From: Clitoria ternatea
Lineage: Eukaryota > Streptophyta > Magnoliopsida > Fabales > Fabaceae
Direction: 5' to 3'
DNA length: 64,000 nt
Assembly (NCBI GenBank): GCA_037962975.1
Contig: CM075673.1
Span: 147,270,667 to 147,334,666, forward strand
Translations under genes and position numbers: made by a program
Part shown: positions 55,090 through 64,000 of the stretch, one piece after another
How positions within the stretch are numbered: position 1 is the stretch's first letter
Layout of the letters: every line of letters starts with the position of its first letter
Notes under the pieces: generated by a model
Told to the model about the DNA's origin: nothing
What the model saw: only the letters and a program-made list of their open reading frames with translations
Database searches by the model: none

Positions 55090-57126
55090 GATAAGACTGT
55101 CCGAGTGAAGAAGGGATCTGTTCCGAGTGACAGAGAGAAATTCCGAGTGAAGGATTAGAAATTCCGACTTAAGGTTGAAATTTTGAGTGTAAGGTTATGT
55201 TTTCCGAGTAAAACATGACCGAGAGGGCTACTACTGAGTGGAATCCTGGCTTCAGAGACATTTGGAGTGAAGTGTGTTCAAGAGAACCACTTCTGGGTGA
55301 AAATTCCGAGTCAAATATCTTCGAATGACTCATTTCCGAGTCACATGTCTCCGAGTGAAACGTTCCGAGAGAAGTAATTTCAGAACGAAGAAAAACTTAG
55401 TGTACTGCTCAGACCGAGATAGTTCTGAGTAGTGAATTCCATGTAGATGGAACCAAATATCATTCCCAAGGGAAGTACTTAAACAGAGGCAAACTGACTT
55501 CGAAATGAATATAACTCTGAGTGATCAATATTTCTGAGTGAAGGGACTCAGTCAGGGATATATCCGAGTGGAATTTCTGAGTTGAGTATGATGAGGATTA
55601 GGTGAGATCCTGGACGAATTCCGTCTGAGTAGGGAGTTTTGAAAGAAATCTAAGATGAGGTGAATTTTCGAGTGCAATCCGAGTGAGTTTGTCCAAGTCA
55701 GGACCTCCCTAGTGAGGAAGGGGATAGCATTCCGGGTAGAAAGGTCTCCAAGTGTGGTATTTTGGGCAGTGGAGTTCTGAGTAGGGGCATATCTGAGCCC
55801 AGTGTAACCTATCCTGAGTGGCATGCCCCCGAATATGAAATTCCGAGTGGAATATAGTGATAGGAGCCCATTCCGAGTAGAATATATATAAGGCTTAGAG
55901 CCATTTTTGAGTGAGGCTTATGTTTATGACTCCTTTTCCGAGTGGTGAAGGCCTTAAAGGATTCCGAGTGAAACGTATTTTGAGAAAGGTTAGTCTATGT
56001 GTTGCTAAGAGATGAATAGCCGAGTGAACCCCGAGTGGGGAAGGACTTAAATGCTCCTGAGTGGTAAAATCCGAGTAAACCTCTTCTGAGGGAAGAAGGG
56101 TTGTGATGGTTTTGATTGAGGTATACTCTAGGAGTCATATTCTGAGTGAACGGTGTTATATGTATATTCCGATTTATTAAGGGTACCTAATCCGAGTGAA
56201 TAAGGTAACATGTATTCCGAGTGGCTAAGTATGAAATAAGTCCGAGTAAGACTTCACTTAGTGAATCCCTCTGAGTGATGTGGAGTTTGAATAAATCTGA
56301 GTGGACAAGATTTCATTAGGTCTGAGTGAGACAGTTTAGTGAATTCCTCCGAGCGATGAGAGGTTGGAGTAATGCCGAATGGAACTTGATGGTGGAGTCT
56401 GAGGGTGTAACTCCGAGTGGGGGATTGGCACCTATGGGGATTTATGATGTGTTGTCCAGAAGTATTCTGGAATAACTTCCCTCGTGAGAAAATAAAAAGG
56501 GAGTCAATTTTTGAAGTAAATTACCGAGTGAGAAAAGACTAGGTTTGGAATGATTTAACCGAGTGAGAACCATCAGAAATGACTCGGACTTGAGTGAAGT
56601 TGCCGAGTGAAAGACTGATTGAGAAATGACTCGGATTTGGAATATATTGCCGAGTGAAAGGCCAAGTAAGAGACGAGTCAGCCCTGATTGATTTTTCCGA
56701 GTAGAAAACCAAGCAAGATGAGTCAGTGTGAGGGTGAATTACCGAGTGAATGATGGGTCGGTCAGGATTATCTTGCTGAGTGGAAAACCTATGTGCCTTG
56801 AGCCGGTTTCAGGGAGATTCTGCCGAGTGAGATACTTTATGAGTGAGTCCAAGTGAGGCAACTCCGACTGAGTCACCTCCAAGGAAGAGAAATCTGACCG
56901 AGTGTTTCAAGAAGAATCAGTTTCGAGTGAGTAACCAATAGGTGGAAAGTCGGTTTCTGAAAGGCATAACCGAGTGGAACTCCGAGTGAGTGAAGACTCG
57001 GATTCGGAATAAATTTACCAAGCAGGAAGTCTGAGTGAGAGAAAGAACTCAGTCTGGATAGGTTCTGCTGAGTGAGAAGAGGAGTACTTGAGTCGGTTTC
57101 AGAGGAATTCCGAGCGAGAACTGGAT
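55090..57126 (+). repeat. CCGAGTG array, about 2 kb
   Basis: By eye at least 20 exact CCGAGTG, mostly TTCCGAGTGAA or TCCGAGTGGAA, plus several dozen one-base variants, about every 20-40 bp and almost all in one orientation. The sequence between motifs is not conserved. Confidence 0.95.
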
Positions 57127-57127
57127 G

Positions 57128-57330
57128 ACTCACTCAAGCGAGTCGGATTTCGCTTAAGCGAGAAGGACCCCTGATGCATAATCATTCATTTCACTCAGTT
57201 TTCTTCACTTCGCCTAAGCGAGGACAGTATGACTCGCTCAAGCGAGTCGGAATTCGCTTGAGCGAGATGGAGTTTTCCTTTGCTGACCAGATCCACGCTC
57301 AAGCAAGCATTCTACGCTCAAGCGCCTAGG
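57128..57330. repeat. CTCGCT-CA-AGCGAG dyads in solo LTR F
   Basis: About seven units (ACTCGCTCAAGCGAGT, TTCGCTTAAGCGAG, TTCGCTTGAGCGAG, CACGCTCAAGCAAG), directly after the CCGAGTG array. Same motif as at 30738-31314. Confidence 0.92.
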
Positions 57331-58099
57331 GTCCTGATTCTCGTTCTCTTCACGTGAAACACTTTTCACTCCAATCATAACACCTTTTATATATATTATT
57401 ATATATCCACTCCAATCAATGCAAGCTGACAACGAAAGTGGTCAAAAACAGCTCACCTTTTGTCCAAAAGTCTCTATTATCTCCATTATTCTCACCTAAT
57501 CCTCCAATCAACGGAAATCTTGTCTCCCACTTGCCTTTCTCATTATTAAACCAATACTACAACTCTTAGACTCTCAGAACACACACACACACGGAACTTA
57601 GCAACAGACACACCCTTTTTATTACTTTCTCTTTGTGCAAGCCTCCTTCTCTCTCATTTTCCTTTCTCCTCTGCAGCAAGAAAATAACGAGATCTTCCAT
57701 TAAGGTTAGGGGGGTATATTCTCGGGTATTCTGGGGAAAACCGTGTGCTAGGAAAGGGTTAAGGTACCTTTGGTCCTCACCTTTCCAGGACAGGTTCAGG
57801 AATTGCTGATTAATATGCTTTAATTTTTATATGTTTGTTTTTTTTATATATCTTTATTGCTATGAATATGTTCAATTGGCTGTGTTGCTTATTATTAACC
57901 ATGACGATTCAGTGAATATGTTCGATTGACTGAATTGATTATTATTAATCTTGATGATTAAATGGATATGATTGGTGTTGAATTGTGAAAATATTAAGAA
58001 TCATGGGTGTCTATGTGAATTCCAGCGAAGAATTATAAACAGAAGTCAGAATCAATGATAACAAGCTCGGTTTTGTATAAACCGACCGGATCATCTAAA

Positions 58100-58385
58100 A
58101 ATACATAATTTCACTCAGATGTTTTACGAAAACCGACCGGATCATTTAAAACAAAATACATGATTCCACTCGGAATCATGGTATTTCACTCAGAAAACTC
58201 TTCTTAGTCTGATTCCACTCGGAATCATATTTATTTCACTCGGAAACTCATTTTCACTCGGAATCAACTTATTTTACTCGAAAAATCTTGTTTTCAACAT
58301 TTTCACTCGGAATCAACTTATTTTACTCGGCAAATCTGATTTTCGACATCTTTCACTCGGATTTTCATTCAGAAATTCTTCTTTA
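58100..58385 (-). repeat. inverted CCGAGTG block (TTTCACTCGGAATCA)
   Basis: About ten copies of CACTCGG in the opposite orientation to the 55-57 kb array, some as GATTCC-ACTC-GGAATC dyads. Confidence 0.9.
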
Positions 58386-58959
58386 ATCCTTTTTAAATTA
58401 TTTTTATAAAAATCATAAAAATTGGGATGTTACAATTATCATTATTATTCTTATTTCTATTATTATTACCATTATTATTGTTATTCTTATTATTATTATT
58501 ATTAACTATTATTATTGTTATTGATATTATTATTGTTTTAATTATGAGTAATGGAATAAAGAACATATTACTTACTCTTTAAACGAAGCATTATTTTAGC
58601 CAAGATATAGCCGATATATTTTCTAGAATAATAATAAAAACGACTTACAACGTCTGAAAAATCGATGGGACCCAAGAACTTGTATGAGACTGGAAACACA
58701 TAAGATACTCAAGGATCAAATGATAAAAATAATGCATTTCGCATCATGAAAATATTTTTGAGGGAGTAAAACTAGAGCATACACCTGGTACGCTGGAGGA
58801 CATTCACGTTCGATCTCTGAGGAGAATTTTGGGAGTATAACCGGAACGGAAACCCAATGGCATCAGAGTCGCGCCTAGAGCCGGGTGAGATGATACAATT
58901 CTGGTGTACTTTGACTAAATGACGGAATATATCTATGATCGTGGAGAACCAAGTCCCAA

Positions 58960-58960
<1 letters not shown>

Positions 58961-59006
<46 letters not shown>
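58961..59006. repeat. (AT)n microsatellite
   Basis: Pure AT run of about 45 bp in solo LTR F. Confidence 0.95.
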
Positions 59007-59009
<3 letters not shown>

Positions 59010-59723
59010 GATGAGAACCAATGAGTTCATTCGTACCTTATGATGAAATAATGAATAGGAGCTTGGTGGACTCCGATCGCTCTAGAATGGAAAATGATGT
59101 GCCCAAGAGGCAAATTGAGCAGAATGACTGCAAAAGAATGAGAAAATAGTGATGATGGATTGATTTATTGGGCCCACATACATCATGAGACTTAACCAAA
59201 GATAAATCACAATAAACCGAACTCATGCATTCCATGATAACATCCTTGATTGTTATATTTGTAATTATGTTAATTGTATGATTTATGTGATATTATCTAT
59301 TGACTGGATATGTCCGCACCGGATAACTTCCAGGGTCTTGGGTTATACTCATCCTTACTGTTGATATTTTCAGAGGAATTAGGAAATCAAGAACCAGAGT
59401 ACGAAGAACAGCAATACGCTGAACCAACTGAGAGTGCTCATTAAAAATAGAATTCATGTAGTTGAATATCTATTAATGAATAATTAGACAAGAATGACTG
59501 TATTAATATTTAAGGGTGCCTGCGTGCCCCATTCTGTTAAGAGTACAATTACTTATAGTTTGTGAATGACTATGTGATTTATTTACTATTTGCTTCCAAT
59601 GATCTGCCATTATTTTAGTTAAAAAAATATATATATTTCACTTTTTCTGAAAACTGTTGACATTCTTAGTTAAATAGGATGATCCCACAGAAGGGTTTAT
59701 CTTATCTAACCGAGGGTGTTAGA

Positions 59724-60103
59724 CGTGGGGTTCTGTTTTTTCTAAAATTAAAATTTATTTTCAAAAACCCTTTTTCTTTCAGTTCAAAAACCCTTTTTAT
59801 TAAAAATCTAGTTTTTTTAAGGTAAAATAAAGATAAATAATGGGTTGCCTCCCACTGAGCGCTAGGTTTAATGTCTCGAGCTAGACATTACCTCTGATCA
59901 ATCGGGTGGTTTCTCAATTTTGGTTGAGGAATCACCTATCTTTTTCTTCTTTCTTCTCTAATGCTTGATTACCTGTCTTTCATCATACAAGTAATCGGTT
60001 AATTTTAAAAAAATTATTTGATTGGGAAAAGATATACCTTGTTTACCTGATTGGTAAACTTTGTCCTCAACATCTATTTTCAGATATTCTTGAGCATTGA
60101 AGT
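59724..60103 (-). other. post-PR region of element H
   Basis: On the minus strand a decayed coding tail (DVEDKVYQSG) leads to GCTCAGTGGGAGGCAACCC, a block found after pol in Athila-type elements. RT to integrase should lie between the protease and this block but do not. Confidence 0.65.
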
Positions 60104-60739
60104 TTACCTCTTTTCATGAATTCTGACTGCAATCATCCCTTTGTCAACATCAACCATTACCCTTGCAGTCTTCATGAAAGGTCTTCCAAGGATCAAGGGG
60201 ATCTTAGTATCCTCCTTCATATCCAATACCACAAAATCAACCTTGAAGTGGTACTTGTCAACCTTTACCAGTACATCTTCCACAATCCCAATTGGTTTCT
60301 TGGTAGAACAATCCACAAATTGTAAGTCTCTATTAGTTTCTTTTAGTTCCAGATCACCAATATACTTCATCAAACTTAGGGGCATAAGATAGATACTAGC
60401 CCCTAAATCCAACAAAGCATTTCTGATTTTGATGTTTCCAATTGAAACAGGAATTGTGAAACTTCCCGGATCTTTAAATTTTTCTGGTGTCAAATTGTAA
60501 GATCTTATAAATTTTTTCATGTTCTACTTCCACAGGTTCTTGAATATTTTTTCTTTTTTCTTTTTTTTATTTTTTTCTTTTTTCTCTTCTTCTTTCTCTT
60601 GCTCACTTTCTTTTTCTTTTTCTTCATTCTTTTTCTTTTCACAATTTTCTTTACAATCAATTTTTACAACATTCAAGAAAACAACATTACATTGATCCCT
60701 TGGGTTCTGAGTGTTTGCAGTAAAACTAAAACTTTTCAA
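60104..60739 (-). pseudogene. Athila-type Gag tail and retropepsin of element H
   Basis: FKDPGSFTIPVSIGNIKIRN, ALLDLGASIYLMPLSL (catalytic D-L-G-A-S, usual in this family), GIVEDVLVKVDKYHFKVDFV and IPLILGRPFMKTARVMVDV. Upstream, 60524-60739 encodes a Lys/Glu-rich linker (EKEKESEQEKEEEKKEKNK), simple-sequence-like. The retropepsin frame is open for 138 codons. Confidence 0.85.
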
Positions 60740-60753
60740 TTACATTGATCCCT

Positions 60754-62993
60754 CGTCCCAAGGCTCGCAATTAAGCCTCCTCTAATGTATCCTCGGTTTC
60801 TATAATCCGTCCCCATACAATATTATTTTATTTCACTTTAATGATTCATGATGCATGGACTACTCGCATATTTAATTGGTTTAGGCTTCTAGAAACTCAA
60901 TTATTAAATACCTTAATGGTTTACAACATCATCTCAATAAATTGTACACTTTCTCAATTCTCTGAATTTTTGTCCCATAGAAATAAATTTAGTACAGTTT
61001 TTAAATCTCAACGACACTGAGTTTCAAAGCCTTAAATATCTTAAAATTTTCTTATAGAAAACTTTACATATTTTTTCTCAAATTGAATCTTAAAAATTTT
61101 GAATTTAGAAATCTCAATTATTTACAAATATCTTTAGTTATTAGGTTGAAAAATAAAATAATTTACTTTTGAAAATTTTATTTTACTAAATAGTATAATT
61201 CTTAATTCATTAATTAGACATACTTAAAACTATAATTTTTTAAGAATTTAATTATTTTAACCTTTTTATAAATTAATTTTCATAAAATGTCTTCTTTCTA
61301 AAATAAATACTAGATTTTTACTCTAAAGATTAAAAGTAAAATTAATGAAAATAATTTCTAAGAAGAAATAAAAGATTAAAATGATTATAAAATACTTTCT
61401 CTTAAATAAAAATTAAAGAGTAAGGTAAGAAAATTCTTACTGAGTTTTAGCTTTTCGCCATGTTTGCTATATGCTGAACTCCACATCATAAAATCATCAA
61501 TCACAATCAAGTATTATCAATCACAATTCCATATCATCAATCACAGTCTAATTTTATAAATCACAATATCATTAATCAAAATCAAATATTATTAAGTATA
61601 ATTAAATCAAATCAACTAAATATCACTTATAAATATAATTCAAATTTTAATAGTTATTTAAATTAGTAGAGTTGATTTTCAGTCCTTATAGTCCATTCTT
61701 TGCACAAGTCTATATAAGTCCATATATTCCAGTCTTTGCATAGGTATAGTTAAGTTCATACAGGTCATAATAGTCCAAGTCCTTGGATATGTTTAGTCCA
61801 GTTCGCGTAGGTTATGTAGGTCTTTGCATAGGTATTTCAGATCAAGTTACACAAGATACACAATTTAAAATTTTTTATAAATTTTAAGTTAAATAGTTAT
61901 TATGTTAAAATAATAATATTATTATTAAATTTAAAAGGAGTAGGGGACTCCTCCCATTATTCTTATGTCTTTTCATATTATATTCCTATCTCACTCCCCC
62001 TTACCTCTTATATCTTGGTTCGTTATGGAAGGTCCGTGCGCGTCTCGTCTTCGAGTTCTAAAATATACTAATTTTATTTTAATATAGTTATAAGATGAAA
62101 ATTTAAATTATTATTTGAAACAGAAAGGGTAAATAATAATTATTTATAGTAACAGTAAATAGTAAATTTTGAATAGTTACCTTGAATAGTAACAGTAAAT
62201 AGTAAAACGTGAATAGTAATGGTAAATAATAAAACATGAATAGTAATAGTAAATAGTAAAACATGAATAGTAACGGTAAATAATAAAACATGAATAGTAA
62301 CAGTAAATAGTAAACATGAATAGTAATAGTAAATAGTAACAGTAAATAGTAATTTACTATTTGAATAGTAATTTACTATTCGTAATATTAATTTACTGTT
62401 AACATAGTAATTTACTATTCAGAATAGTAACTTAAAATAATATTATATCCAATATAATAATAGATTTCTAAAACGATATGAAAATAACCTTAAAAAATAT
62501 AAAAGATAGGTATTCTTACCTTATTATTTTAGCAGAACTTCCTTCCAAAAAAACTATTTCTCTCTCTTATTTCCACCACTATCTCTCTAGCACTACTATA
62601 TTAAGAAAATTTAATAAGAAATTGTGATTTTCCTTCATTCCTTCGCTCGGTATTTATAGGAAGAAAAATTACTATGTATTTTATTTTTTATTATAAAAGT
62701 ACTGTGCAAGAATTAAAAATTTCATATAGATTACTGTGCATAGTTTAAAATTTTCAAAATGCACAATGTTTTTCACGTGAAGGAATCTGATGCATTATGA
62801 GGGGTGGTGTGAATAGTAATTTAAGGGGTGCAAAAAGCAATTTTATTTTTTTAGTAAATTTTTTTAATTAATTTTTAATAAATTCTGAAAAAACATACTG
62901 ATCAAAAACTTCTAAAGGTCTATGGTCAAATTCTATCAAGACTTTAATGTAAAATTTTCTATAATAAATAAAAATAAAAATAGAGGTGTTACA
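60754..62993 (-). repeat. rest of 5' LTR of element L
   Basis: Matches 42846-44909. Carries the AATAGTAA(C)GGTAAATAGT tandem at 62110-62420, longer here than in the 3' LTR. Ends GGTGTTACA before GAACA. Confidence 0.88.
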
Positions 62994-62998
62994 GAACA

Positions 62999-64000
62999 AG
63001 ATCCAACCTTGAACCTAAAAAGCCAAAAGAATGGAAATTCAAGGTTCATCATCCTTCAAACCTTATTATTGGAGACCAAGCTGTTGAAGTAAGAACTAGA
63101 TCTAGCCTTCACAATCAATCAACAGATGCTCTCATCTCGGAAATAGAACCAAAGAACGTCCAAGAAGCACTAAAGGATACAGATTGGATTCTTGTCATGC
63201 AAGAAGAACTAAATCAATTTGAAAGAAACGAAGTGTGGACACTTGTTCTAAAACCCAAAGATAAAAGTATTATTGGTACTAAGTGGGTTTTCAGAAACAA
63301 GTTAGATGAAGATGGAAGAGTCATTCGAAACAAGCAAGATTGGTGGCTCAGGGATATAATCAACAAGAAGGTATAGACTTCACTGAAACCTTTGCTCCTG
63401 TAGCCAGACTTGAGGCTATCTGGATACTTCTTGTATTCGCAGCTTTTAAAGGTATTACATTATATTAGATAGATGTAAAAAGTGCTTTTCTGAATGGTTT
63501 TATTGAAGAAGTTTATGTAAAATAGCCTTCTGGTTTTGAAGATATCTTTCTTCCCAACCATGTTTTTAAACTAAGTAAAGCACTGTATGGTCTGAAACAA
63601 GCTCCTAGAGCTTGGTACGACAGACTCACCAAATTTCTTATTTCAAAAGGCTTTATAAGAGGACAAGTTGACACAAACCTCTTCAGAAAAGGCACTAAGA
63701 ATCATTTTATTATTGTACAGATCTATATGGATGATATTGTTTTTGGCGCTACGGATGATAGTTTGTGTAAAATTTTTTCAACAATAATGCAAGCAGAATT
63801 TGAAATAAGTATGATGGGAGAACTTAAATTCTTCTTAGGCTTGTAAATTCAACATATTAGTGATGGAATTTTTATTCATCAACAAAAGTACACCAAGGAA
63901 CTACTCCATAAATTTAAAATGGCTAATGCCAAGCCCATAAGTACTCCTATGCATCCTAACTGTACTATAAACAAAGATGAGTCTGGTACATCAGTGGATC
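62999..64000 (+). pseudogene. RT of element G (continues beyond window)
   Basis: EPKNVQEALKDTDWILVMQE, IIGTKWVFRNKLDEDGRVIR, FAPVARLEAI, FLNGFIEEVYVK, LSKALYGLKQAPRAWYDRL and IYMDDIVFGATDD (catalytic YMDD). In-frame stops, for example replacing Trp at about 63465 and others near 63523 and 63844, make it dead. Confidence 0.9.

Larger units (their letters stand above)
54894..59723 (+). mobile_element. solo LTR F, 4.8 kb, duplication CGTGG
   Basis: Starts TGTAACATCCCTG, ends GGGTGTTAGA (the usual TTACA changed), flanked by CGTGG at 54889-54893 and 59724-59728. Same family as I in opposite orientation: shared ends, the TATATTCTCGGGTATTCTGG block (57715), the CATGGGTG block and the GGGTCTTGGGTTATACTCATC block (59332). 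No pol domain. It holds two motif arrays that I lacks. Confidence 0.85.
49739..60753 (-). mobile_element. Athila-like Ty3/gypsy element H, pol-deleted
   Basis: Inside the 5' LTR of L. 3' LTR 49739-51249, then a purine-rich CTCAAGTTGGGGATATT on the minus strand, a long untranslated region, an env-position ORF (52548-53792), a leader with ACGCGT dyads (54340-54893), solo LTR F, a GGGAGGCAACCCA block (about 59840-59852) and a retropepsin (60104-60520). RT, RNase H, integrase and the 5' LTR are missing. The loss also took about 250 bp of L's LTR. Confidence 0.75.
42124..62993 (-). mobile_element. Ty3/gypsy element L (Tekay/Del-like), duplication GAACA
   Basis: Exact GAACA at 42119-42123 and 62994-62998. 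3' LTR 42124-44909, pol and gag 44910-49126, primer site 49269-49280, 5' LTR from 49284 to 62993 but opened by element H (49739 to about 60753). Order Gag, protease, RT, RNase H, integrase on the minus strand is that of Ty3/gypsy. Stops and shifts in all frames. Confidence 0.92.
34095..64000 (+). mobile_element. Sirevirus-like Ty1/copia element G, right end outside window
   Basis: 5' LTR 34095-35377, primer site 35380-35391, long Gag with two zinc-knuckle regions and a coiled-coil-like segment, protease, integrase and RT, split by solo LTR I (37491-40993) and gypsy L (42124-62993). Removing both leaves a continuous order of domains. Internal stops show it is dead. RNase H and the 3' LTR are right of the window. 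Confidence 0.88.

Noticed and set aside
58426..58437. GGGATGTTACA as a second LTR end inside F
   Set aside because: No matching start and no target duplication around it. Could be an old nested remnant, but it is not supported.
60524..60739. Lys/Glu-rich frame as a separate protein
   Set aside because: It is simple-sequence-like, directly precedes the retropepsin of H, and fits a Gag-pol linker.

Overview
This window looks like a repeat-rich piece of a dicot nuclear genome, most likely a legume. The evidence is one intron-rich plant nuclear gene, AT-rich introns, Ty1/copia and Ty3/gypsy elements of plant type, TRIMs, LINE fragments and hAT elements. I see no bacterial operons, no CRISPR array, no rRNA and no tRNA gene. 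The legume assignment is inference from the style of the repeats.

The one convincing host gene is on the minus strand from 27656 leftwards. It is the chloroplast polynucleotide phosphorylase (PNPase, PNP1/RIF10 type). Ten exons with GT-AG borders and consistent phases (1236 nt, 412 codons) can be placed between 27656 and 3503. They encode the transit peptide, the first RNase PH domain, the helical domain and the acidic linker. The second RNase PH domain and the KH and S1 domains must lie left of base 1. The gene covers more than 24 kb because its introns are full of mobile elements. Intron 7 alone is 11.2 kb.

Layout: 1-3442 is a decayed copia element (C) in intron 10, with its integrase segment inverted. 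5.3-15.4 kb (intron 7) is a Russian doll: copia D holds copia A (reversed), which holds young copia B, plus an hAT element in A and a solo TRIM LTR in D. Introns 6, 4 and 1 hold TRIMs, an hAT MITE, solo LTRs, hAT derivatives and copia fragments. A truncated LINE ends about 180 bp upstream of the PNP1 start codon. 28.6-34.1 kb is gypsy-LTR-like DNA with an array of short hairpin-like motifs, a LINE endonuclease fragment and low-complexity sequence. From 34095 to the right edge is a Sirevirus-like copia (G). It is interrupted by a 3.5 kb solo LTR (I) and by a 20.9 kb gypsy insertion (L). The right-hand LTR of L holds an Athila-like element (H), which in turn holds a 4.8 kb solo LTR (F) of the same family as I. 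Perfect 5-bp target duplications fix several of these events.

The most unusual signal is three families of short dyad motifs iterated across LTR or leader DNA: a CTCGCT-CA-AGCGAG type, a CCGAGTG type and an ACGC-TAC-GCGT type. Several copies change both arms of the dyad together, which suggests the symmetry itself matters or is copied as a unit. One array is present in solo LTR F and not seen in its sibling I.
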